DNA of 64,000 bases from Pandoraea cepalis (GCF_902459665.1 NZ_CABPSL010000001.1:124001-188000), one strand, 5' to 3'; counted from the stretch's first letter, positions 22,194-30,811 are shown. Notes: a model not told the origin generated them from the sequence alone. Numbers and translations are program-made.

Positions 22194-23735
22194 ATGGCAA
22201 AGCGGACGTTTCGGCCTTATGGCGATGCGAGCGCGTGGGCGCAAGAGGAAGGCATCAGGACGATGGCCCAGTGGCGGTTGCGTTCGCTGCGCAAGGAACT
22301 TCCCGCCGATCTTCCAGCGGCACCGTATCAAATCTACAAAGGCGAATGGAAGGGTTGGGGCACGTTTTTGGGCACAGGGCGACGCTACCGTGGGGCGTGG
22401 TGCTCGTACCACGAGGCGGCGGCTTGGGGACAAGCCGAGGGAATCAAAACGGGGGCGGCCTGGATGGCGCGGAAGGACTTTCCGGCCAACATCCCGGCAG
22501 ACCCCTTCAAGGTCTATGGTGACGAGTTCAAGTCTAACGGCGGATGGCCCGGTTTTCTCAACACCAGCATGATCAGGGGGCGATCCATGATCGAGTTGGC
22601 GCTGGCGCACGGCCTTGGATCGGTGCTGATCCTCGACCAAACCCGCCGTGCGACGATTGACCCTGGCGATGGCGGGCGAAAAATCCAGGTTGACCTGATC
22701 GACCGGAGCCGACGGCTTGCCATTGAATACGACGGCTCCTACTGGCATCAAGAAACGCAAACGAAGGATCGGCGCCAAGTACGGCGGCTGAACAAAGCCG
22801 GCTGGACGGTGGTACGCGTTCGCGAAGCACCGCTCGGACTTCTCGATCCAACGCTTGACCTTCAGGTGGATCGACCGGAGGGCAACTACGGGCGAGTGGT
22901 CCACGCTGTTTTACGTCACCTTGCTTGCTTGATCCGCGACGGGCGATTGCTGAACGACGGCCTACTGGACAAGATCGAGCAAGCCCTTGGTAAGCCGATG
23001 GACCCGTCTGCATTTTGTGCGATCGCGACGCACAGTTGGAGGTCGTACGAGGAGGCAGCAACGTGGGCGCAAGCCGAGGGAATCAAGACCTTTGACGACT
23101 GGATAGCCCGGTGCCGACGAGGCGATCTCCCAGCCGACATTCCGGTGAAACCGGCGAGAACCTACAAGGGTGACTGGAAGGATTGGGGCACATTTCTGGG
23201 CACAGGGCGACTCTACCGTGGGACGTGGTGCTCGTACGACGAGGCCGCCGCCTGGGCTCGCGCGGAAGGTATCCAAACCGCTGAAGCATGGAAGGATCGT
23301 TCGGTGAAAGGTTGTTTGCCGAAATACGTGCCTGCGAATCCTCAAAAGATTTACAAGAGCGAGTGGAACGGCTGGGGCGCTTTCCTTGGCACAGGACGGA
23401 AGCCGAACAGGCACCCGAACGCACCGCCGTTCCGATCGTACAGCGACGCCAGCGCGTGGGCGCAGCGAGAAGGCATCGCATCGCAACGCCTTTGGTATGA
23501 GCGGTGTAAAGATGCGTCGTTCCCCATCAACATTCCGAAGAAGCCTGAACCCGTTTACCGTGACGAGTGGACGAACTGGGGCAACTTTCTTGGCACAGGA
23601 CGAAAACCTGGCGGTCAACCACGACTCAAGCGGCCGACCAATCTGTACGTCATCCGCCTCACCAAGCCCACGGACCGCACGCCCGTGCTGTTGCCAGCGA
23701 ACGATCCCGCGTTCGTGATGCCGATGGCCGCGTAA
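22194..23735 (+). CDS. Repeat-plus-nuclease protein B
   Basis: 513 residues; ATG at 22194 after GGGAGAGCGGC. Five copies of the WAQ...GWG-FLGTG repeat: two before the nuclease (about 6-62 and 68-124) and three after (about 310-500). The middle domain (130-220) is closely related to that of protein A: QVDL (D167), AIEYDGSYWH (E178, D180) and AGWTVVRVRE, the PD-(D/E)xK-like core of Vsr/DUF559 nucleases. Repeat number differs between paralogs (3 and 5), so repeats expand. I infer a DNA-recognition scaffold round a nuclease; target unknown. Confidence 0.65.
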   Translation: MAKRTFRPYGDASAWAQEEGIRTMAQWRLRSLRKELPADLPAAPYQIYKGEWKGWGTFLGTGRRYRGAWCSYHEAAAWGQAEGIKTGAAWMARKDFPANIPADPFKVYGDEFKSNGGWPGFLNTSMIRGRSMIELALAHGLGSVLILDQTRRATIDPGDGGRKIQVDLIDRSRRLAIEYDGSYWHQETQTKDRRQVRRLNKAGWTVVRVREAPLGLLDPTLDLQVDRPEGNYGRVVHAVLRHLACLIRDGRLLNDGLLDKIEQALGKPMDPSAFCAIATHSWRSYEEAATWAQAEGIKTFDDWIARCRRGDLPADIPVKPARTYKGDWKDWGTFLGTGRLYRGTWCSYDEAAAWARAEGIQTAEAWKDRSVKGCLPKYVPANPQKIYKSEWNGWGAFLGTGRKPNRHPNAPPFRSYSDASAWAQREGIASQRLWYERCKDASFPINIPKKPEPVYRDEWTNWGNFLGTGRKPGGQPRLKRPTNLYVIRLTKPTDRTPVLLPANDPAFVMPMAA

Positions 23736-23754
23736 CCACACCGTCGCGACCAAG

Positions 23755-23794
23755 GCCGCAGGCGGATCGACGGGGCGCGCAAGCGCCTCGTTTT
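23755..23794 (+). terminator. Terminator with GCAA loop, repeated element
   Basis: CGGGGCGC, loop GCAA, GCGCCTCG (one G-T pair), then TTTTGTCTT. Hairpin and preceding GGCCGCAGGCGGATCGAC match the element at 18117. Confidence 0.65.
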
Positions 23795-24068
23795 GTCTTG
23801 CATGGGTGCGCGCACAACCATCGCCTGCGCACAAAACCAACCCCACAAAACGGGCGCGTATCCGCGCCGGGCGACCCGCTGGCGCCAGTCACCACGGGCC
23901 ACGGCCGGGCTCTTTACGGCCGCGTAACCGTCGCCGTAACAATCGGTGTTAGTGGCAAAAATATATAAGTCGTTCGGCGCTAAAAAGTATTGCATTTATC
24001 CAGCGGTACGAGAGACTGAAGGTGTAGGCAGCGCATACGCAACGCCACTCAAACCCAAGGAGACCATC
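23795..24068. other. Gap with AT-rich promoter-like stretch
   Basis: No gene seen. At 23957-23999 is the most AT-rich stretch of this region (AAAAATATATAAG, then TAAAAAGTATTGCATTTATC), a likely promoter region for 24069, although no pair of consensus boxes stands out. Confidence 0.4.
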
Positions 24069-24287
24069 ATGCAAGCAACCATCGCAACCCGCACCGTGTT
24101 TCGTTTCGTCGGTCACAACGAGGTCGTGGCCGGACACGGCGAAACGCGCATCGAAGCCATCGACGACGCCCGCGCAACGCTCGGAGAACCGATGATGACC
24201 CAGGCCGACGTTGACGAGAACGGCTACGTCGTCGAGGTCGAACAACGGCAAGACCCGGACACGGGCGAATGGATCGACATGAAATAA
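24069..24287 (+). CDS. Hypothetical protein, 72 residues
   Basis: RBS AAGGAG before the ATG. Alternating pattern (TRTVFRFVGHNEVVAGHGETRIEAIDDARATLG, then NGYVVEVEQ) suggests a small beta-alpha-beta fold. Not recognised. The following gene is separated by a family-M leader. Confidence 0.55.
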   Translation: MQATIATRTVFRFVGHNEVVAGHGETRIEAIDDARATLGEPMMTQADVDENGYVVEVEQRQDPDTGEWIDMK

Positions 24288-24311
24288 GCCCGCCCCGCCA
24301 ACGCTCCATCA

Positions 24312-24382
24312 GTGCCCGCCTCACGTGCGGGTCGGGGCGGTACCAGCGCCGTCCCGGTGCTGATCACTGAACGGAGTTCATC
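24312..24382 (+). promoter_or_regulatory. Two-hairpin leader, family M, copy 4
   Basis: Hairpin 1 CCCGC / GCGGG with the same loop as copy 1; GGTACC; hairpin 2 AGCGCC, loop GTCCC, GGTGCT (one G-T pair); then ATCACTGAACGGAG and the ATG at 24383. Confidence 0.7.
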
Positions 24383-24793
24383 ATGGCAAAGACCACCACA
24401 ACCCAACCGGACCTCATGTCGATTTACGAACGGGCATCGGCCGTCGCCACCGCTCCCGGCTTTTCGTGCGCGCTGGGCGGCTGGAGCGCAAAGGCGGTTC
24501 AGATCGACGTGAGCGGCTACAGCCAGATTTACGTCGAGGACGCACCGCACGATCCGAAAAATCTGATGTTCGTGCTGGTCACGAACAACCCGGCGAGCAA
24601 GAAGTTCACGGTGTCGGAAATCACCGAAGCGCAGTTCGACCAGTTCGTGGCGATCGAGTATGACCCGCGTGCGTTCCGCGGCGAAGGCGTCGCCATCCGC
24701 CGCGCGCTCAACCTGGCCGAGGCCATCGCGCCGAACGTCCTGCGGCATCAGAGCGGCAAAAAGGAGAAAGCCGGCGGCTACCGCTTCGCGTAA
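24383..24793 (+). CDS. Hypothetical protein, 136 residues
   Basis: Follows a family-M leader. Alpha/beta pattern with QIDVSGYSQIYVEDAP, LMFVLVTNNPASKKFTVSEI and a helical C-terminus rich in Lys/Arg. No family recognised, no signal or membrane segment. A terminator follows at 24818. Confidence 0.55.
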   Translation: MAKTTTTQPDLMSIYERASAVATAPGFSCALGGWSAKAVQIDVSGYSQIYVEDAPHDPKNLMFVLVTNNPASKKFTVSEITEAQFDQFVAIEYDPRAFRGEGVAIRRALNLAEAIAPNVLRHQSGKKEKAGGYRFA

Positions 24794-24817
24794 GCGATTC
24801 GCCGATGCTCCCACGGG

Positions 24818-24841
24818 CCGGTCCGCAAAGGGCCGGTTTTT
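24818..24841 (+). terminator. Intrinsic terminator
   Basis: CCGGTCC, loop GCAAA, GGGCCGG, then TTTTT. It is followed at once by a second hairpin (CGGGAC, loop, GTCCCG, about 24848-24866) before the next start codon at 24886. Confidence 0.7.
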
Positions 24842-24885
24842 CAGTACCGGGACCAACTCAGTCCCGAAACCTGGGAGCCCAAAGC

Positions 24886-25263
24886 ATGATCACCACGCCC
24901 ACCGCCGGCCGCGTGACCGCCACACAGGCCGCCGCGCTCACGGGCCGGGGCATCGCCACCGTTTCTCTGGCCGCACGATCCGGCGACCTTCCGTTTGTGG
25001 TCGTCAACGGCGTGCGCCGGTTCGCGCCGGCCGACCTGCACGCCTGGCAGGCGGCGAAGCACGCACCGCCGACCGGCCCGCTTCTCTCGTTCTCCGATGC
25101 CTGGCGGCTGATCGGTTACGCGAACCGCTCGAGCATCACACGGGCGATCGAGGCCGGACGGCTCACCGTCGTGCTCGACGAGCACGGCCGGCCTCGCCTG
25201 AATCGTGCGGACGTTGAAGCCTTGGCCGAACAACGACGGGCGAGGAAGGCGAAGCGGGCTTGA
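24886..25263 (+). CDS. DNA-binding protein with two excisionase-type helix-turn-helix motifs
   Basis: 126 residues. Two tandem units: ATQAAALTGRGIATVSLAARSGDLPFVVVNGVRRFAPADLHAW (about 9-50) and FSDAWRLIGYANRSSITRAIEAGRLTVVLDEHGRPRLNRADVEALA (about 63-112), each like the MerR/Xis-type HTH_17 fold (helix-turn-helix, wing, R-F/L in the final strand). Basic tail. Candidates: excisionase partner of the integrase, or repressor of the palindrome regulon. The start is close behind a terminator, so expression may depend on read-through. Confidence 0.65.
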   Translation: MITTPTAGRVTATQAAALTGRGIATVSLAARSGDLPFVVVNGVRRFAPADLHAWQAAKHAPPTGPLLSFSDAWRLIGYANRSSITRAIEAGRLTVVLDEHGRPRLNRADVEALAEQRRARKAKRA

Positions 25264-25284
25264 CGACGACTCACCATGATCCCG

Positions 25285-28077
25285 TTACGCCACGGCTTTC
25301 TTCCGCGCCCGCTTTGGCTTTTCAGCCGGCAGGAGGCTCGTCAACTTGCCATACAGACCGAACAGAAATGAAACCCGGCCGGCGTCCGACTTGTCGCCCT
25401 TGAATCCGTACGCAGCATCGACCGCGCGATCGTTGGCCGCGTGGGCCTTGCGCAGTTCAGCCGGCATCGTGCGCGGATCGTAAAGATCGGCCAGCGACGA
25501 GCCCGGGTACAGGGTACGAGCATCAAGGATCGCTTGCGCGGTCGCTTCCAGCGCCTGGCGTTGCGCGTCGGTCGGGCTGGGCCACGGGTAGTTGTTGAAC
25601 ACGATGTTGACGGAGTATTGGTAGTCGCTTTTCAAGCGGCCCGTCACCGTGCGAACCCATGCCATGTGCATCGTCGAATGCAGAACCGCGAAGTGGTAGA
25701 GCGTCGCGTCGGGCATCAGGCGCACTTTGTTGCTCGCCAGCGTCGGCGGGGCCAGGTATCCCAGCGGGATGAACTCGCGGCGATACGACGAGACTTCAGG
25801 GATCACCAAAAACGGCTTGTCCGGCATGAACTCGACGTGAAAGCGGGTCGGCGTTTCGGCCAACTTCTGCGTCGGAGCACTATCGCTCGCAAGACGGCTC
25901 TTGCGCACAGCCTCGACACGTTTCATGCATTCGGGCAGCGCGCGCAGTTCGTTCGGTTTCAGATCACCCAGCCACAGGCACCAACGACTCAGGTTGTTGA
26001 TGAACTCGACCGAACCGTACCACCGGCGAAACAGCGGGGCGGCTTTCGGTTCAAGTTGGATGAACGCGGCCTTTTCGTCGTCGGTGAACAGGTAATGCCC
26101 ACCGTCGATCGGCTTGTTCCCGATACCGATTTCCGGCACGGGGCAGATCGGCGTGCGCCGGTTCGGCAGCAGGTAGTCGGGCGCATCGACCAGGTAAGGG
26201 TTGATGCGTTTGGCCGCGATGACGTGCGCGTTCTCGGCCTTGATGTCGCCGGTGTAGTCGTAAATCGTGCAGTGCTCCGGCACGCGCAGACCAAAGCCGA
26301 TGATGACGCAATGCACCTGCGCGATGCCTTTGCCTTCGTTGCTCCATTGGAACGTCCGATGCGCGAACCGGATCTGAACACCGCCTTGCAGCAACGGCCC
26401 CCACAGCACGGACACCTGCTCGCCCTGCGTGATCGAGTTGGTCGAGACGAACGCCACGTCGATCGACGGGTTTTGCTGGATGTACGCCAGCGCCTTAACG
26501 TACCAGGCGGCCACGTAGTCCAGCAGACCGCCGTTCTTGATCTTCGCAAAAATCAGGCGAGCATCTTCCCGCTGGGAATCGCTCAGGTACTTCGCACCGA
26601 TGAACGGCGGATTGCCCATCACGTACGAGCATTGTGCGGGCGGCAGGATCGACGCCCAATCGACGCGCAGGGCGTTGTCCTGATGGACGTGCGGTGTGTC
26701 CACCAACGGCACCGTCGGGCGGGTGTTGCCGAAGCGGTCCGCCGACTCGAGGTTCATCTGGTGATCGGTGATCCACAGCGCGACGCGGGCGATGTGCGCC
26801 GCCGCCGCGTCGATCTCCAGGCCGTAAAACTGGTTGACCCGCACCCGGCAAAGCGTGGACACGTCCAGCAGGCCCGGGCCTTGCCCGAAATCGACGAACA
26901 ACGCCGCGATCACGTCGTTTTCCAGGCGACGGAGTTCCCGGTACGCGATCACCAGGAAGTTCCCGCAGCCGCAGGCCGGATCGAAGAACGTCAACGTTGG
27001 CAACTTGTCGTACAGCGCTTGCAACCGCGGCTTGCTCTTGCGGGCCTTCTCAAACTCGGCGCGCAGGTCGTTCATGAACAACGGGTTGATCACCCGCAGG
27101 ATGTTGCGCTCCGAGGTGTAGTGCGCGCCAAGTTCCCGCCGGCTGGCCTGGCGTTTTTCGTCGGGCGTGTGCGCCTCGAGCACGCCTTGGAACATCGCCC
27201 CGAAGATCGCCGGGCTGATCCCGCTCCAATCGAGTTCCGCGCACTTCACCAGCAGGTCGCGCATGGCCCGATCGAACGACGGGATGCGCGTTTGTTCGGC
27301 GAACAACGACCCGTTGACGTAGGCGAAGGCCGCGAGGTTTTCATCGAGGTTGCTCGACCGTTCCGTGTCCGGCGTGTCGAGCACGTCGAACAGCGCAAAA
27401 AGGCTTTGGCCGGTGTCCCGCCCATCCTCGCGCGTCGCCTCGACGTACCGCCGGAACATCCCGTCCTGCCCGAAAATGCCCGTGTCATCGGCGAAGAGGC
27501 AGAACAGCAGGCGCGTCAAGAACACTTCCAGGTCGCGGCCCCGGAAGTTGGCCTGCAACAACGCCTCGTGCAGCCGTGAAACAGCGTAGGCCGCTTGCCG
27601 GTTGATCGGGGATTCCTCGACGATGGCCGGCGCGGTCTCGCCGTCGATCAAAAACCGGAACCAGCCCGCGTGCTTGGGCAGGTCGGAGAGTTTGCATTCG
27701 GCCTGGGTGTCGGTCCGCAGGTCGTACAGCCTGAACCGTGCGAAGTCGGACACGATGATGTAACGCGGGCGCTCGCCTTCGGGCAGGGCCGTGAAGTAGT
27801 CAGACGCCTGGCTGAACGCGGAGTTCAGGTCTTTACCCTTGCTCTTGTGCTCGACGATCAACAGGCCCGGGATGAAACTATCAATGAACCCACGGGTACC
27901 GTCGATCTTATCGACGGCCTTCTCGTAAATGGTCGCGGACTCCGGGCGGATGCCGAAGCACTCGTAAAACCGCGCCCAAAACAACTTGGCGTCCGCGTTT
28001 TCGCGCTCCGCCTGCTTCCATTGTTTGGCGAACGCCTGAAGGCGGGTACGGATTTCCGGGAACGAGAGAGCGGACAT
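25285..28077 (-). CDS. MmeI-type (type IIL) restriction-modification enzyme
   Basis: 930 residues in one polypeptide. N-terminal PD-(D/E)xK nuclease: D66, then LLIVEHKSKG with E76 and K78. Gamma-class N6-adenine methyltransferase: motif I DPACGCGNF (366-374) and catalytic NPPF (489-492). The C-terminal 300 residues hold a target-recognition region. Type IIL enzymes cleave about 20 bases from an asymmetric site and protect DNA by methylating one strand. No separate subunits are needed. Both catalytic centres look intact. It would defend the host against other elements; specificity cannot be read from sequence alone. Confidence 0.85.
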   Translation of the reverse strand: MSALSFPEIRTRLQAFAKQWKQAERENADAKLFWARFYECFGIRPESATIYEKAVDKIDGTRGFIDSFIPGLLIVEHKSKGKDLNSAFSQASDYFTALPEGERPRYIIVSDFARFRLYDLRTDTQAECKLSDLPKHAGWFRFLIDGETAPAIVEESPINRQAAYAVSRLHEALLQANFRGRDLEVFLTRLLFCLFADDTGIFGQDGMFRRYVEATREDGRDTGQSLFALFDVLDTPDTERSSNLDENLAAFAYVNGSLFAEQTRIPSFDRAMRDLLVKCAELDWSGISPAIFGAMFQGVLEAHTPDEKRQASRRELGAHYTSERNILRVINPLFMNDLRAEFEKARKSKPRLQALYDKLPTLTFFDPACGCGNFLVIAYRELRRLENDVIAALFVDFGQGPGLLDVSTLCRVRVNQFYGLEIDAAAAHIARVALWITDHQMNLESADRFGNTRPTVPLVDTPHVHQDNALRVDWASILPPAQCSYVMGNPPFIGAKYLSDSQREDARLIFAKIKNGGLLDYVAAWYVKALAYIQQNPSIDVAFVSTNSITQGEQVSVLWGPLLQGGVQIRFAHRTFQWSNEGKGIAQVHCVIIGFGLRVPEHCTIYDYTGDIKAENAHVIAAKRINPYLVDAPDYLLPNRRTPICPVPEIGIGNKPIDGGHYLFTDDEKAAFIQLEPKAAPLFRRWYGSVEFINNLSRWCLWLGDLKPNELRALPECMKRVEAVRKSRLASDSAPTQKLAETPTRFHVEFMPDKPFLVIPEVSSYRREFIPLGYLAPPTLASNKVRLMPDATLYHFAVLHSTMHMAWVRTVTGRLKSDYQYSVNIVFNNYPWPSPTDAQRQALEATAQAILDARTLYPGSSLADLYDPRTMPAELRKAHAANDRAVDAAYGFKGDKSDAGRVSFLFGLYGKLTSLLPAEKPKRARKKAVA

Positions 28078-28253
28078 AGGGCGCGGCGGAAAAAAGGACC
28101 AGAGATTGTATCTGGGAAAGCGCCCATTCCCGTGCGAAGCGTGGCCGTTCCGTTCGCGAGCGACAGGCCAGCGGTCCGGGCCTTCGGAACAGCAAAATCG
28201 CCCCTCGTTGACATTGCCGGCATTTGCCGGCGTTTTTCAGCCAGGACGGTCCC

Positions 28254-28688
28254 ATGTCAACAGAGTACAAGCCCACGCTACGCTTTAACGCGCTCGAAAC
28301 TCGACGCATCAACTCCGCAGCCGGCGCGGCCGGCCAGAAGCCGGCCGAATGGATGCGCAAACTGATCCTCGATCACGCCCCGCCGTTGACCATTGCTGAT
28401 CCGCTGGCCGTGCGCGTGGCCGGCTTTGAAGAGCGCTTTGGTTGGAACCTGATTCATTATGCCGACGCGTTGGCGCACGCCGAGACTTTTCAGACGGACA
28501 TCAGCGATATTGCGGACTACATGGAGCGCTACACGACGACACAAGACGGGGAGGTCTGGATCGACGGCGAAAAACTCCCGGGCGTGTCGGCCGGCGATGT
28601 GACCAGTGTAGAAGCGAGGGCCGTCGATCTATGTCGAGCGATCAACCTCGCGCATATACGCGCACTGCTTTCGACGGAGGGGGCGTAG
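28254..28688 (+). CDS. RHH-like DNA-binding protein, unknown
   Basis: 144 residues; ATG at 28254 after a GCCGGC hairpin (28214-28237) with T-run. The N-terminus LRFNALETRRINSAAGAAGQKPAEWMRKLILDHA fits the ribbon-helix-helix fold of MobC/NikA-like relaxosome proteins. The C-terminal 95 residues are unlike known domains. Divergent from the MmeI-type gene. Candidate regulator of the restriction enzyme or accessory mobilisation protein. Confidence 0.5.
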   Translation: MSTEYKPTLRFNALETRRINSAAGAAGQKPAEWMRKLILDHAPPLTIADPLAVRVAGFEERFGWNLIHYADALAHAETFQTDISDIADYMERYTTTQDGEVWIDGEKLPGVSAGDVTSVEARAVDLCRAINLAHIRALLSTEGA

Positions 28689-28779
28689 GCCAGTTGAACC
28701 GTCGCGGGGCGGAGCACGGTAACCAACGTTTATGGTGCTCAACGGCTTGACCACCGCCTCGCGCTGCGCGCGACCCGTG

Positions 28780-28826
28780 GAAAACGGGGCTCTGGCGTGC
28801 GGCGTTCGCCGCTGGCCCCGTTTCCC
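28780..28826. other. Long GC-rich hairpin between convergent genes
   Basis: AAACGGGGC pairs with GCCCCGTTT round an inner hairpin GCGGCG / CGCCGC. It lies downstream of both 28254 (rightward) and 28853 (leftward) and is a plausible shared terminator or RNA-end structure. Confidence 0.5.
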
Positions 28827-28852
28827 ACAGGCTCCGGGCCGTGGACAAACCT

Positions 28853-29155
28853 TCACCGGATGCCTTGCATGTCCATCGCGGCGCCAAGCCGGTTGTACCA
28901 CTCTTGCGCGCCGCTCCCGGTGTGAAAGTAGACTCGATGCTGCGGCCGGTCGAGGTCTTTCGTGTTGATCAACACGTACGGCTTGACCATCGCGTTCGAC
29001 GTGCTCACCTCGACCGTGCGCACTTGGTCGAATGGGATTATGCGCGGTGCGCTGAACCAGCCGGTTTTGACGAGCAACTGGCGGCTCGTCGGGTCGAGTT
29101 CGAGGCGGCAGCGGCCGAGGCCTTGAGCGTGGCGGTGCGTGGGATTGAACGACAT
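28853..29155 (-). CDS. Hypothetical protein, 100 residues
   Basis: ATG at 29155 (RBS CGGAG). Beta-rich: CRLELDPTSRQLLVKTGWFSAPRIIPFDQVRTVEVSTSNAMVKPYVLINTKD, then a helix (SGAQEWYNRLGAAMD), like a bacterial PH-like fold. No signal or membrane segment. Starts 30 bases after the terminator of the lipoprotein gene, so there is no room for its own promoter. Confidence 0.55.
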   Translation of the reverse strand: MSFNPTHRHAQGLGRCRLELDPTSRQLLVKTGWFSAPRIIPFDQVRTVEVSTSNAMVKPYVLINTKDLDRPQHRVYFHTGSGAQEWYNRLGAAMDMQGIR

Positions 29156-29184
29156 GGTGTTCTCCGTTGGTGTTGAACGCAGAA

Positions 29185-29204
29185 ACGGCTCCTTGCGGAG
29201 CCGT
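29185..29204 (-). terminator. Hairpin terminator of the lipoprotein gene
   Basis: Read leftwards: ACGGCTCC, loop GCAA, GGAGCCGT, then TTTCT. The T-run is short. Confidence 0.6.
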
Positions 29205-29225
29205 TGAAAAATCAGGTGATGCGGT

Positions 29226-30425
29226 TCAGGGCAGGAAGGCCGACAGCCGTTGATACAGGGTCGATTCGAGGCTATTGGAACCGTCCGCGGTGTGCAGCAG
29301 CAGAGGCGACCCGCTAGCGTCCTTGAACGTGGCGTTGAACGCCGTATCGAAGGCCGTCTCCAGTTGCGGAGAAATCGAGCCCGCACCGCCCACGCAGGCG
29401 TTGTACTGGCCGGTGGGCATCCCGGTCGTTTGCGTGGCCGGCGGGATGATGCCGTTCGGAATCGGTTGCGCACACGCGGCCATCGCGGCGGCCTTGTAGG
29501 CGGTGACGAAGTTCTTCAGGTTCGTCAAGCCATAGCCCAAGCCGCCTGGCGCGCTGCTGGTCAAATACTGCAACGTCGCCTCGTACGCGCCGTACGCGTT
29601 GAGGTTCGTGTTCGGGTTCGACGCGGCGAGCACGTCGCCGGCCTGGACGGTCGCCAGCACGCTCTCTTTCGTGCCGATGCTCTGCCCGGCGACCGTTTGC
29701 GCCGTACCCTCTTGAAACCAAATCTCACCGCCGCCGAACGGCTCCATCAGGCTGTACAGCGCTGCGTGCGTGCTTTCGTGAACAACCAGCGGGGCCATCG
29801 CATCGAGCGACGTGGCACTCGGGTAGCGAGTGTCAAAGTTCGGGCTATCAGCGCTCATCAACTGCATGACCGGGCCGGGCAACCCGAGCACCGTTTGGCC
29901 GGTGATCGCGGTACCCGTTTCGCCGATCCCCTGGCCGAGGGCCTTGTCCACGCACAGCACCACCTTGTTCTGGCCGTCGAACGCCGTGCCCGTCGTGGGC
30001 AGGGCCAGCGCCGTGCGAACGGTCGGGAGTGCCTGGTTCTCGAACTGGTCGGCCGCGAGTTCTTGCGCCTTGACGCTGGCGCCGGCCGAGAACACGATCA
30101 CGTCCGGCGCGTCCACCACCGTCGTGCTCACCGTCGAGCCCGAGCAGGCCGATTGCAGCCCGCTGGTGCCGACGTACGAGTTGAACGACGGCCCGGAGTA
30201 GTTCGTTACCACGTCACCGGCGATGTCGGCCGGAGGCGTGTAAGCGGCGAGAAGCGCCTGGCCGTTGCTCGTGCTCGTCGTCGTGGTGCCGGTGCCCGTG
30301 CCAGAACCCGAGCCGGAACCGGAACCGGACGAACCACCGCCACCGCCACCACCACCACCGCAGGCGGCCAGAGCGAAGGACACGGCCGCAGCGGCGGCCA
30401 CCGTTTTCAGCATGTTGCTCATCAT
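29226..30425 (-). CDS. Lipoprotein with gluzincin-type zinc signature
   Basis: 399 residues. Signal peptide and lipobox LAAC (Cys22), then a run of nine Gly and a Ser/Gly/Thr linker to about 53. HESTH at 216-220 and WFQEG with E239 give HExxH-x18-E, the pattern of gluzincin metallopeptidases (M1 family: HExxHx18E with WLNEG). H216, H220 and E239 would bind zinc and E217 act as base. Overall sequence is not recognised as M1. Likely outer-membrane or periplasmic peptidase. An XRE regulator is divergent with a palindromic operator between them. Confidence 0.65.
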   Translation of the reverse strand: MMSNMLKTVAAAAAVSFALAACGGGGGGGGGSSGSGSGSGSGTGTGTTTTSTSNGQALLAAYTPPADIAGDVVTNYSGPSFNSYVGTSGLQSACSGSTVSTTVVDAPDVIVFSAGASVKAQELAADQFENQALPTVRTALALPTTGTAFDGQNKVVLCVDKALGQGIGETGTAITGQTVLGLPGPVMQLMSADSPNFDTRYPSATSLDAMAPLVVHESTHAALYSLMEPFGGGEIWFQEGTAQTVAGQSIGTKESVLATVQAGDVLAASNPNTNLNAYGAYEATLQYLTSSAPGGLGYGLTNLKNFVTAYKAAAMAACAQPIPNGIIPPATQTTGMPTGQYNACVGGAGSISPQLETAFDTAFNATFKDASGSPLLLHTADGSNSLESTLYQRLSAFLP

Positions 30426-30492
30426 GAAACCCCCGTAGTGTGCGTTGCGTTTTCCGCCAAGCCGGCCGGCGTTCGTGGCCGGATGTTACCAA

Positions 30493-30513
30493 AATATGCC
30501 AGAGTGGCATATT
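30493..30513. promoter_or_regulatory. Operator AATATGCC-N5-GGCATATT
   Basis: A perfect inverted repeat of 8-base arms in the gap between the leftward lipoprotein gene and the rightward XRE gene; the probable binding site of the XRE protein. Confidence 0.6.
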
Positions 30514-30538
30514 GAAGTGTTGCAGGGAGCATGTCGCC

Positions 30539-30781
30539 ATGCTTCCGTCCGTTCATCACACCCGCTATCGCCTGGTTCAGGCGCATCTCCGGGCGCTCCG
30601 CAAGGGCGCCGGGATGACTCAGGGCGACCTCGCAGTACTGCTCGACGTCGATCAATCGTTCGTGTCGAGGCTGGAGCGAGGGGAGCGTTACGTCGATCTG
30701 CTCTTCTATCTCGACTGGTGCCGCGCGTGCGGCGTCGAACCGTCCGACGCCGTGGCGCGGTTGGTCAACAAAGGCGCTTAA
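30539..30781 (+). CDS. XRE-family transcriptional regulator
   Basis: 80 residues; RBS GGGAG before the ATG. A helix-turn-helix of the Cro/CI type: RALRKGAGMTQGDLAVLLDVDQSFVSRLERGERYVDLLFYLDWCRACGV. No further domain. Divergent to the lipoprotein gene, with a palindrome in between, so it likely represses itself and that gene. Confidence 0.8.
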   Translation: MLPSVHHTRYRLVQAHLRALRKGAGMTQGDLAVLLDVDQSFVSRLERGERYVDLLFYLDWCRACGVEPSDAVARLVNKGA

Positions 30782-30811
30782 CTCCGCGCCGACCCATCAC
30801 GCTCCTGCTGG

